Source: Amaurobius ferox
Lineage: Eukaryota > Arthropoda > Arachnida > Araneae > Amaurobiidae
Reading direction: 5' to 3'
Assembly: GCA_951213105.1 (NCBI GenBank)
Contig: OX578155.1
Coordinates: 30,644,857 to 30,708,856 of the forward strand
Length of the DNA stretch: 64,000 nucleotides
A program made the translations under genes and the position numbers. Positions 11,480 through 21,807 of this stretch are shown here, one piece after another (position 1 is the stretch's first letter; the number at the start of each line of letters is the position of its first letter). Below the pieces are notes generated by a model, which saw nothing but the letters and a program-made list of their open reading frames with translations, searched no databases and was not told where the DNA came from.

Positions 11480-12451
11480 CTCGCCATCATAGGCGCCGAC
11501 TACGGGGGGGCAGAGGGGCACGAGCCCCCGCTGAACTTTTCCAGAGGGGGCAAAGCCCCCTCTGGGAAATTTCAATATTTTTTTCTAACTTCATATTTTA
11601 CTAAATAAGAAAAAATGAAATTTTTTTAAACATAAAAATAATTGAAAGAAAATCCTATCAACGTAAATGTCACATTTCCGTTCAGCCTTGCTCACATCTT
11701 CCTTCCCATAGCTCCCTAAACTATCTCGCACACAAACCAAGCTCATCTTTACTCCCAGGAAACATGTTTACGCTAATGACAAAAACACCTGGTTACCAGA
11801 ACTTTTTCGACTGACCGCCTAATTCAAAGAGAAATGGAATATTTACAGCCATGTTATTGGCATTTCCAAAAAATAGTTGTTTCCCTCCAGTAATAACTAT
11901 AAATGATTACCACGAAGTAGAGATGACTTATTTTGTTTACCTAAAGATATCTTATCTGTAATTACTCCTGGATCCTATATACCAGTGCTGTCTTTACAGA
12001 TGGCACCCATTCCGTTTGAAGCTGCAAACCCCGTGGGTGGTATCCATTCCGTTTGAAGTTGCAAACCCCGCGGGTAGCTTTGTTCCTGCTGAGCACTGGA
12101 CATTTGGCACAGCACCGTAGTCAGGCAAGGGTCAGAGGGTGCTACACCCTCCCCCCACCCACTAGGTATACTCAGCCCACCCCTATGATAAAAATATTAA
12201 AGTTTTAGTTGTGATAAGAACTGTCAACTAACATGTCATTCAAATTTTGCATAAAAATATTATTTATGATATTTTTTTTTATAAATTGATTTATTTTAAA
12301 ATTTTTTTAATTTAGCTGAATGTGTGGTTATAGTGATGATCACTTTATATAAATATTTAATTTAAAAATATTTAAATATAGACAGTAGTGTTTGGATACT
12401 TTTGTATTATTGCTGGATTCATTGTTTTAATTTATTCAAAATCAACTGATA

Positions 12452-12688
12452 ATCAGATGGCTTTACTTCAACATGGACTTCAAGGATTTTGTTTCACAAG
12501 AGAATCGGTGATTTTGTAGTGAAAATTTAAAAATTAAAGTAAAATATAAGTTTTTGAAGTGAAATTTATGGTGAACAAAACTCACACTTATTCCGATTTC
12601 TTTTCCGAGTGATTGCCAAATTTTCCGACTTTTTTGAGTCAGGGGGTGTGTGACACCCCCCCACACCCCCCCGGTACTTACGTCCCTG
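12452..12688. mobile_element. Small nested insertion in hAT copy 2
   Basis: Copy 4 reads straight through ...CAACTGATAGATAGT..., whereas copy 2 is interrupted by 237 bp flanked by a 6-bp repeat CTGATA (12446-12451 and 12689-12694). One end, read on the minus strand, starts CAGGGACGTAAGTACC followed by a G-rich block. The family is not recognised. Confidence 0.6.
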
Positions 12689-12931
12689 CTGATAGGTAGT
12701 TAAGAGTTGATATTAAGCGTTAACTTGTATTAACTTTCAGGGTTTTTTTTTATTAATTAACAGCTTTGCTACTACTTAATTCTTATGTAATAATTACAAT
12801 GGATTTTAATATATTATAATATTGATGCATAGTAACTATATGGATTTTCCTAATCAACTCCTAGCTTACAAATATAAATAGGCCTAAAAAGATTAAAAAT
12901 ATTTATCGTACAATAAATAAAACTGCTGATA

Positions 12932-13207
12932 TCTTTCTTTCGACCCAGCCCGTCGACCTACCCGAAGGTGTAAGATGTCTGTTTAGACCGCCGAGGCAAT
13001 GCCATCTAATTTAGATTGGAAACCAGTGGGGGCGACATCCACAGGGACCGACCCTCCTTCCTTTGTTACCAATAGCTCGGAAGGACTTTCAAACCCACAA
13101 ATTTAACGTGCTCGTACACGGGGACAGTTTAGGCAAAGCCGGAAATCGAGCTTGGGTCCTCCGAGTACAATCCCCGTGACTTAGCCTCTCGGTTATCTGA
13201 CTCCAAA
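12932..13207 (-). repeat. tRNA-headed SINE inside hAT copy 2
   Basis: On the minus strand the first 75 nt resemble a tRNA (AACCGAGAGGCTAAG for box A, AGCTCGATTTCC for box B). A core follows containing CTGTGGATGTCGCCCCCACT and CTTACACCTTCGGGTAGGTC, ending in a GAAAGAAAG tail. The core aligns with that of the 5S-headed SINE at 5302-5693. Because the same SINE sits at the same place in copies 1, 2 and 4, it inserted before the transposon family spread. Confidence 0.78.
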
Positions 13208-13214
13208 ACTGCTG

Positions 13215-13506
13215 CTTGTAAGACAATAACTCACAAAATTTCCTTGAGGAAAGCATATGTATGTCAGTTAGGTGACTACAGTTGCTTCGATGGCATTATA
13301 ATCCCCCTTTTTCAGGCCAAAATAACAGTATACACTCTTAACAACCACTACTGCCGTTCGTTGGGCAGTTCGTTCTTGACTGTTGTTAAAGGCGTATACT
13401 GTTCTTTTGGCCTAAAGTAGGGGCTTAAAATGACCTTGAACCAATTGTAGGCACCTAACTGACATATGCTTGCTTTCTTCAAGGTGGCCTTACAAGTTGT
13501 TATGTA
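13215..13506. repeat. Hairpin (foldback) module, hAT copy 2
   Basis: CTTGTAAG...GCATATGTATGTCAGTTAGG pairs with CACCTAACTGACATATGC...CTTACAAG. The inner stem AGGCCAAAATAACAGTATA (13314-13332) pairs with TATACTGTTCTTTTGGCCT (13395-13413) with one mismatch. The whole can fold into one long hairpin. Confidence 0.78.
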
Positions 13507-13592
13507 TTTATCGACTTTGTGAATCTTGTATATAACTTTATCGGATTGTGCCCCCCCTGAGATTTTGAAAACTCGGCGCCTATGCTCGCCAT

Positions 13593-14390
13593 CTTAAGGT
13601 ATGGAGAGAAGGATCTGTTGTTTTACTTATGTCTACCATATAATAAACTTGTAAATAAGTATGGGTAATATATCTGTAAATTTTTTAATTATAAAATATT
13701 TAAACACAATTTTGCATAACATCAAACAAGTTGAAAAAAAAAAAAAAATCGTACATTTTTCAGTTGTCAACAATTGGCCTCATCATGAACCTACCAGAAA
13801 GTGACTGATTGCTTTGAACCCAGGCATTGTTTACAATGGGTTTTATTCCTTCCCTTTAATTAATGTTCCTTATTATTTCCTATCAATAAGAAATGTATTA
13901 GAACTTGCATTACACATGAATATTTATAACCATCATTGTTCTTTTATGAACCCCTTATAAATATCCTCCGCCCCCCACCCCCCTTATATTATAAAAATTT
14001 ATGTTTGTGTATATAAAATGATGCATAAGTAATTAAGTATTTCTATCTACTTTTCTGATCTTAAGTAAGCAGCCTAAATTATGAGGATTCTAACTATTAT
14101 CTTCAATTTGTGCAGTTAAAAAAATAAATTTATCAAGAATATATTTTAAAGTAAGAGATATGTAATTATAAAATTTTCTGTATATTTGCAATTTTGTTTT
14201 GTTAATTTTTGTTTATGCTTTGAATTTAAGTTTTGAAATAGATAAATTATCTGTATCTTTTTTACTACATGTGGGCCACATTATGCAATGCATTCTTTAG
14301 CTAAAATTTATAATTGTGCCCTTTCGTATGCAATGTGCTCCTTTTTTAAAGTCAGCAACCTGCCCTTTTGAAATCCTAGAATGGACCCTG

Positions 14391-14431
<41 letters not shown>

Positions 14432-17400
14432 GAAGTAATAATAAAAATAATTAATTCAAGTAATCTTGAAATATTAACATCACCATAGAAGCAAAACCAC
14501 TACCATAATGCCGATAATAGAAAAGATCAGCACCGGCTCAAATTCGGAGATTAAAAAGAATTAAATTCATCTTCAGGTCTGAGTATTTAATTCTATTTAA
14601 CCCAAACAAATGCCTGTTTCAGATTGGAAAATAGTACATTACTATAAATGTCCAAACTCGGACTACAGACACCATAAGATAAAAAAATGAAGATAAGAAA
14701 CATTAGGAAAATTTGTATTAACATGTGGCAGGAATCCTTCTTCTTTCACCACATGTATATGTCGAAAGCCCAGGCCAACCGGCTCGTCCGAGGACTTAGA
14801 GCAGACCACATGTATATGTGACCAACCTCAACAGTATAATAAATATCTAGAAGCACCGGAATGAACATGACGAAATACAACCTAGGAGGCAGTACGAACG
14901 TTCACAGCGACACTCCCAGACCCGTCCAGTGAGTCAGAGCAGGAGACAGGACTATTACCCGTATAAGCAAAATAGAATATGTACATGCAGCAAAGATAAA
15001 AATTCTTACTAAATAAGAGATTCATAGAAGAAATGGATAAACGAAAATGCCACTATACACCATTATAAGGGCCCTCGAATTGTAGTTTCAAACTGGTTAA
15101 AGTTACAAAATTTTAGCAAAAATATAATTGAAAACATTAATATTAATATATCTTATTTTCAGATGTTTTTGATTTTTCTAATTTTTTTAGTTTATTTTAT
15201 TACTTTTCATTTTTATTTATTTATATAATTAATAAATAATTATTATATATATATATATATTTGCGTAGAGCAAATTGAATGTGTTTGTGGAAAAAAAAAA
15301 TTGTTATAAAATTGCGGGGGGGGGGGGGGGGGAGATCAAAATTGAGTACGAAATTATGGCCACTAACATCATCAAAGTGGCCACTGAGCTTTATGAGGTC
15401 ACTGGCCACTGGCTACTGTTGGTTTTTTTTAATCTAAAGCCTTACCAGCCCGGACCTAAGCCCAAATCCCTTTTTAACTCTTTAAAACCCAAACTATAAA
15501 ATTTCCATTTGCTGTAATAGACGGGAGTAACAAGTTTGAATTTTTGGAATGGATTCTTCTAGTTTCAGCCAGAAGTGTTTTATTTTCTTCTCCTCTTTGG
15601 TTTCAACTTTAAAACTAAAACGGTTAAAATTCATTCATGGCATTTGTTCCAGTTGTTTGACAACTGAAGTTCAGGTATGAAACATCTATTCAGTCTGGAG
15701 ATTTTAATCTTGATTCACTATATGCCCTAGAAATTAAGAGTGCCAATGAGGTTTAAACTGCTTAGAAACAAGAGGATTTATATGATTATTTATTTACCAC
15801 GCCTTCAAGTTACCAAACATTGGAAAAAGGAGAGATTCCTTACATATCTTACCCCTCTGCCCCCACCCATAGATCGTAATTCTGCCGGTCTGGTCCTTTA
15901 TCGGAGACTCCTCGTCGGCGAGTTTGATTGCGGCAGTTAAGCGTTGTGGGGGTGGTGTATGAATATGCAGTTATCGCACTTCATCGTGAGGGAGTTGAAT
16001 CTAATTTATTATTGTTGTGCGATGTATTTAAGCACAAATATTAATGAATATAAAGTGAAAAAAAAAATTCTTAGGAGGACGGGTAAAAGATTTCGAGGAC
16101 GAGTAAAAAATTTCACTAGTCGTCCTCACGGACGTGCTAGATTTTGCCGATTTCCCGAAGCCTGATTCAGTCACAATTCTATCTTCTTTTGCAGACTTTG
16201 CTGTACTCTCAATTTTCTTGACATACTCTTCTGTTTTCCAGAAGAGAATTCTTCAATGTCTTAGTATATCATTTTTATAAGATCATCACACCCAGCTTCT
16301 CTAGTACTAATTTCAACACAATCATATTAATGTTTTTGATTTGCTTACTGTCTATGAAGGTATTTTAGGAAAACCCTCTCCTGCTGTGCTTACTTCTTGT
16401 CTTTTCATGTCTTTCATTTGCGGTGCTGGACTTCAGAAGATCATTGTTTATCAGCCGCACATTGCTCATTTGTAAATGAAATACAAATATATGCAAGATC
16501 CAAATTGAATTACATTTAACAGTACTGTTATTGTTTGAAACAATGAACTGGTTATGAATTGACAATCAATTGTATTACTATTATGATGACCTATTATATT
16601 TTCTTCATATTATGCTGTTTTTTTTAAACATAATAAAAGGAATCTATTCTGCTAATTGTAAAAATTTCTACACCCTATGGGGTCACCGAGTTGGCCTAAT
16701 AGTAATGCTGGCCCTGACTGACATTAGTACATTTGGGACAATGAAATGTTGACAATGATATGCTTTATTGTTTATTCTTACAAGCAAACAGAACGTTTTA
16801 GAACTATTGTTGATATGAAAATTATAATTAAAATGTTACATAGCACAATAATATTGTATTGTTGTAAATCTCTCTGGAACAGATTCATTATAAAAATTTG
16901 GCAAAATCTGCCATTTTTTTCTGCCGCCAAGAATGGCTCCAATGCGTACAATGTTTAAAAGGTCCTAACGGATGCCATTTTGGGCTTTGTGCATAACAAA
17001 TATAAACATACATATTTAAAAATGCATAAAAAGCTAATACATATAAGTATAAAATAATGTTAAAGTATTAAAAAAAATCGATACTTTACGATTCAAAAAC
17101 AATTGTAGTTTTAACAAAATAATAATAATAGAATAATTTTAAAGTATTAAAAAAAGACGGTACTTTAACGAAATTTCAAAAGAACGACACTTAGAAAAAA
17201 AATTGTAAAAAACTAATACATAAATGAGTATAAAATAATGTTAAAGTATTAAAATAGTTGATACTTAGAAAAATGATATGTAAAGATGTACTTTAACGAA
17301 ATTTCAGAAAAACTATACTTAGAAAAAGAATTGTACTTTTACGAAATTATACAAAATTGAGAGTGCAAAAATTCATAAAATACAAATATCATACAAAAAT

Positions 17401-17499
17401 GAAAGAAAGCACTTATGAACACCGTAAAAATGGAAATTTCCATCCTAAAGTTTTTCATGTGGCTTACGTTTTTCCCAACCAATCTCTCTAATATATAGA
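13593..17499. other. Long non-coding stretch
   Basis: No gene is supported. It holds a TA microsatellite (14392-14427), an A-run and 18-base G-run near 15290-15332, short TA runs at 15240-15262, and a minus-strand sequence at 16075-16170 related to that near 8280. Short open frames here lack any domain. Confidence 0.4.
14392..14427. repeat. TA microsatellite
   Basis: An almost pure TA dinucleotide run of about 34 bp. Confidence 0.9.
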
Positions 17500-17560
17500 C
17501 AGTATGCGACCTCTTATCCGGCCTTCCAATATCCGGACTCTCCCAAAACCGGAATACGGC
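17500..17560 (+). repeat. pogo/Tigger-like terminal sequence
   Basis: CAGTATGCGACCTCTTATCC followed by further CCGG-containing repeats resembles pogo-group terminal inverted repeats (CAGT...ATTATCCGG pattern). No matching right end was found within the next few kilobases, so it is a solo end or a decayed MITE. Confidence 0.4.
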
Positions 17561-19480
17561 AAAATAATGCCAAATTCTGCACCAACAAGCGATTATTTGC
17601 TAAATATTGTGCCAAATAGCGATTTTTTGCTTAAAATCCTGCCAAATGCTTTAATTAGCAATATCAATAAAAGAAAATGCATTGAAACCTACTATTTTAG
17701 AGGGTTTGAAATTGGACGCGCAAACCGCGCACGAAATTCAAAATTCCCGCGCAGAAAAAAATGACGCGAGCACTCGCCGCCGCTGATTCTTCTTAAATTT
17801 CGAAAACGAAAGCCAGGAATTCTCGCGATAGCGAATGAAAATATTCCGTGGATCATGTTTTTTCCGAGAAGTTCCACAATTCCTCTTTTCCGGATGTTGT
17901 GATACAACCATTCAAAAGACTTAATTAAAAAAAATAAATTCAATTGAACGATCATATCTCAACACCTGATTGGGTCGGACACTCACATACAATTAAAATG
18001 AAAGGGAATTAATTAAATAGTTAATTTTAATGGAATGGGATCATATAATGGGGAATAGAATTTTGAATATAAAGCATTGCGTTGTGTTATTTTAAAATTA
18101 AACCATACTTGTATGTGAGCGCCTAAATTTCTTACCTGTAACTTTAATTCATTTACTTAAATTTTCTTTATCAAATGATGCGAAGAACAGAATTATTCAT
18201 TTTGTAACTATTAGTCATAACCAAATTATCAGTCATTAAAATTTAATGTAGTTTTCAAGTTTCTTAGTTATTTCAGGTTGTTACATCATCTAAAGTCAAA
18301 ATCACTTTAACCACAGCATTTTTTTTTGAAATTGAATATATATATGAAGATTATCAACCTTTAATAAAAATGTTGATGAGCAAGATCACCAGCTGTTGAA
18401 AATTTCCCTTCTGAGAAAATTTTAAGAAACGAACATAAATAAAATCTGCCTTGTAGTCTATCACTTCACAGATCATACATATTTTAACCATCTCTTCCAC
18501 TTCTGTAATAGATCCATAAAAAAAAGATAATAATCACATCATTTTCTCAGTCATAGAAAATTCACTAAAATATGATTTTTCTCTTCATGCCTTGATTCCA
18601 CCTTCTCAATTTTGCGAAAAGAAAAAAAATTGAAATTTCCAAGTTATTGTCACCTAGCAATTTATTCTTTTCAGAATCAACATTGTCAGAGTTATTGATT
18701 ACAGCATTGAGAGAATATAATGTCTTTTTGTACAAACTTCAACATACTGAAATTTATTATTTGCAATTATTACAGTTGATTCAAGAATGACACAAATGAC
18801 TTGATGCTTGAATTATTTATCATGCTATATAGAAAAATCATCAGCAGAACAATTTCTTTTCACAACTTCATATTACAGTCAAAACATTCAGTAGATTGCA
18901 TTCTTTTCACAAATTAATAATATATATATACTTAACAATGTGTCTGATGTATTCAGATTCACATATACCTTTATAAAACCATATTAGAGCTAGGAGTGCC
19001 CATGGCACTCCTGCCTAAAAATTAACACCACCTTGCTGTCACCAGAATTTTTGAGAGAAGCGCATGGCTCAGCACTTATTCCATAGAGAAGAAATTCCCG
19101 CCTAAACAGGAAGTTGCCATCAGACAAAAACTTAACTCTCGCTCAACCAAGGAGATTAAAAGGATCCACGTATCACCTGAAACCGGATTTACCAACTGTC
19201 GAAAACGGGTGTCATTTTACCGCAGTAAGAAAGTGGATGTCATACACATACATAAGAATATGAATACTGCAGCACAATATAATTAAAATTAATAAAAGAG
19301 ACAATTGGTCTATTAATGGATATATAAAATAAAAGCAATTTTGAATAAGATAATTTGGAATAATAATAAAGTAAAATAAAATATTTAATGATTTATAAAA
19401 AAATAAGTTAATTTGGAATAATAAAATAAAGTGTTGTGACGTGTCACAACACCGGAAAACATCAGAAGTAGCACCGTTTT
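17561..19480. other. Non-coding stretch upstream of the first copia element
   Basis: No supported gene. A GC-richer patch at 17700-17900 has no open frame with protein character. A 22-bp palindrome lies at 19431-19452, just before the copia element. Confidence 0.4.
19431..19452. repeat. Perfect 10-bp-arm palindrome
   Basis: GTGTTGTGAC (19431-19440) pairs exactly with GTCACAACAC (19443-19452), spaced by 2 nt. It ends 28 bp before the copia insertion. Confidence 0.75.
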
Positions 19481-19697
19481 TGTTAGAAACTTGGTTTTGT
19501 TTACATCGCGATTCTCGTTTCGCGGGAGCGTGACGTCATTATTAAAATGATTATTCCGTTCTCGTGAACGAATCGCGATGTGGACAAAACTTGGCTGATC
19601 ATGCAAATCACCTTTCTCGCCGCTCACGCATCCTGTTTTGCATATCCAGAGGGCGTTGCCGGCAACGGTTATGTTCCGGAACGCACCCATCTTCGGA

Positions 19698-19704
19698 TAT
19701 AAAG
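19698..19704 (+). promoter_or_regulatory. TATA box in 5' LTR
   Basis: TATAAAG within GGATATAAAGGC. The same sequence is in the 3' LTR. Confidence 0.65.
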
Positions 19705-20247
19705 GCTAGACACTTTTCTGGTTTTAAGTCAGATCGCTTTAAAGGAGATCGCTTTGGTCATTAGACCGGTTAGTCATTCGATCGATATACTGATCGATGG
19801 AAGGATCTAGAAGGATCTAGATCGGGCAGACGGATCTTCGTAAAGTCATGTTTCGATGTTGTCGAAAAGTTACGATAAAGTGTTTATCGGTGAACGCGGA
19901 TATTTAAACTAAACTTAGTAGTTTTGATGGTTCTCAGTTAAGGAGACCATGTTTCCCGTGTTGTGGACTTTATAGTGCTGATCCGGAAAGTTTAAAGTTT
20001 TTGCCATAGCGTGTGCCCAGCTAGTGGTGGCGTCGGAAAGTGCACGTGGTCACGTAAGTGTGAAATGCTTTTTATTCCACTTGTGTAAATAATACGTTAA
20101 CCAGAAACGTGTCTAGGCATGGAACTTACACTGAAAAACCTTCATATGAGCTGTAGTGCTCATGTTTTGTAAATAGTATGCTTTAGTTATTTGGCTTACC
20201 TGTTTTCATGATATATACTGTAAGCAAATACAATGGATTCACTCTTC

Positions 20248-20253
20248 AATAAA
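20248..20253 (+). terminator. Polyadenylation signal in LTR
   Basis: AATAAA lies about 550 bp downstream of the TATA box and 235 bp before the LTR end. The 3' LTR copy would end the transcript. Confidence 0.6.
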
Positions 20254-20490
20254 AGTGATTTTGATTTAAACTGGAACTGTTCTCATTTAACACTTCTACA
20301 GCTACTTGTATTCCTACAACTACTATCTAACGTTTGTTATAGCTGCAACACTCTGTTTTAAATTTTCAACGAAGTTGTGGAACCAGAATTTCGTGGCTCA
20401 TAGTTATTCTATCACCAGCTTCATCAGAAATTTAATTATACGTTAATTTACAATATATAACTTATGGAAATGATACATATTTCCGTCAAA

Positions 20491-20504
20491 GGTTATGGGC
20501 CCAG
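20491..20504 (+). promoter_or_regulatory. Primer-binding site: initiator tRNA-Met anticodon half
   Basis: GGTTATGGGCCCAG starts 2 nt after the LTR. It is complementary to the anticodon arm (CTGGGCCCATAACC) of eukaryotic initiator tRNA-Met, not to a tRNA 3' end. Drosophila copia is known to be primed by a cleaved half of this tRNA, so the same mechanism is inferred. Confidence 0.85.
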
Positions 20505-20649
20505 TGCTCCCCATAACAACGTTAAAAATTTAGAAGTGTTAGAGTTCCAACGAATCCTGTCGACGGGGGCCGCGGACGGCGCCATTTGCATGTCGACGAA
20601 AGTGTAAACAAAAGGTCTGTTCAGCTCAGTTCCAAAAGGCCACCTTGCC

Positions 20650-21807
20650 ATGGAGGCAAATAAAATTACTGCATTAACTAGAGACAATTACGTCACTTGG
20701 AGGAATGAAGTTTCATTCGCTCTTAAAGGAGAGGGCTGTTTCGGATTTGTAGACCGAACAGCGTTACCGGTGGATGAAAAAACGTCACGCCGTGATTATG
20801 AAGATCACATGCGAAGAAAGGACCGCGCGTTAGCAATCCTGTTCCAGAATGTTTCATCTGATTACCAAGAGTTAATTGACATTAACGACGATCCGGCAGA
20901 TGCGTGGGATAAGTTAAAAACGCACTTCGACGCGCCGACTCGCGCCAACCTGGTGCGTTTACTGGATGAGTTCTTCAGCCTACGTCCGGAGCCAGATGAA
21001 CCGGTGGATATCTTCTGTACGCGTTTGAAGAAGGCGGTCGCCAAATTGAAGGACGTCAAGCACCCGGTGGAAAGCGTCTATGTGGCATTCCAGGCCATAA
21101 GATACCTCTCTGATGACTTCCAGGGAATAGTTCAGCTAATCTACAGATGGGAGGACAAAGATTTCACTTTGGAGAAAATCCAACATGAATTGTCTGCGGA
21201 AGAAGGACGTATCCGGCAACTCCGTAGTGATAGAAACAATGTAAGTCAAAATTCATCTGTATTCTTGTCTCAGAGTAATGTAAATGTAAAGTGTAAAAAT
21301 AACAAAGTGTTTAAAAGTGTTAAACCAGTTAAAAGGGTCATAGGACCATGTTATTTTTGTAGGAAGGCTGGTCATTTAAAAAATAATTGCCCTATTCTTA
21401 AGTCTAGCTCAAATATAATTGAATTGTATTCATCTGCTAGAGTTGAAGCTAATACTGTGCAGGATCCTAGCGATAGACTCAGCTGGGTAATTGACACCGC
21501 TGCTACGCGGCACTTTTGCAATGATATTAATTTATTTTCAAAATTTAAGGAAAGCAAAGGTGCATCTATGTCGCTGGCAGTGGGTGATATTGAGAGCCCA
21601 GTTGAGGCTATCGGTACGGTCAAAATGTATGTTCAGTTTCAGAACATAAGAAGTAATATTGTTTTGTCTGATGTAATGTTTTCGCCTAAGTTAAAACGAA
21701 ACTTATTAGCCGCATCTGTTCTTGAGGAACAGGGGTATACTTTTAAAGGGGCTAATGGGGGTATTGTGGTTTTACACTCCAAAGGGAGAAAAATTCTTCT
21801 ATGCTAA
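20650..21807 (+). CDS. copia Gag plus protease
   Basis: A 385-residue frame beginning at the first good ATG downstream of the primer site. The N-terminal two thirds is copia-type Gag (UBN2-like), the capsid-forming RNA-binding protein. A zinc knuckle C-x2-C-x4-H-x4-C begins at residue 234. The aspartic protease follows with its catalytic DTAA at residues 282-285 (the common form in copia is DSGA). The frame ends just after the protease. The rest of Pol continues in the +1 frame from about 21785, so a fused Gag-Pol cannot be made without frameshifting or a sequence correction. Confidence 0.92.
   Translation: MEANKITALTRDNYVTWRNEVSFALKGEGCFGFVDRTALPVDEKTSRRDYEDHMRRKDRALAILFQNVSSDYQELIDINDDPADAWDKLKTHFDAPTRANLVRLLDEFFSLRPEPDEPVDIFCTRLKKAVAKLKDVKHPVESVYVAFQAIRYLSDDFQGIVQLIYRWEDKDFTLEKIQHELSAEEGRIRQLRSDRNNVSQNSSVFLSQSNVNVKCKNNKVFKSVKPVKRVIGPCYFCRKAGHLKNNCPILKSSSNIIELYSSARVEANTVQDPSDRLSWVIDTAATRHFCNDINLFSKFKESKGASMSLAVGDIESPVEAIGTVKMYVQFQNIRSNIVLSDVMFSPKLKRNLLAASVLEEQGYTFKGANGGIVVLHSKGRKILLC

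Larger units (their letters stand above)
11488..13584. mobile_element. Non-autonomous hAT-type transposon, copy 2
   Basis: The termini are perfect 12-bp inverted repeats, CATAGGCGCCGA and TCGGCGCCTATG. The 8-bp duplication CTCGCCAT is perfect (11480-11487 and 13585-13592). The left end carries a GC-rich hairpin block (AGAGGGGGC...GCCCCCTCT). No transposase frame is present. Inside are the tRNA-headed SINE (12932-13207), the hairpin module (13215-13506) and a 237-bp insertion (12452-12688) absent from copy 4. This is the best-preserved copy of the family. Confidence 0.9.
19481..20488 (+). repeat. 5' LTR of copia element 1
   Basis: 1008 bp matching 26157-27168. It contains a CRE-like TGACGTCA near 19529, a TATA box (19698-19704) and a polyadenylation signal (20248-20253), so it has the usual U3-R-U5 parts. 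Confidence 0.95.

Noticed and set aside
13131..13207. Functional tRNA gene
   Set aside because: The tRNA-like head lacks proper acceptor pairing and is part of a SINE repeated in three transposon copies.
15275..15499. 74-codon plus-strand frame with a glycine run
   Set aside because: The glycines come from an 18-base G homopolymer; no conserved motif follows.
19385..19764. Open frames on both strands in the LTR, repeated at 26055-26440
   Set aside because: They lie in U3/R of the copia LTR, occur in both LTR copies, and have no domain.
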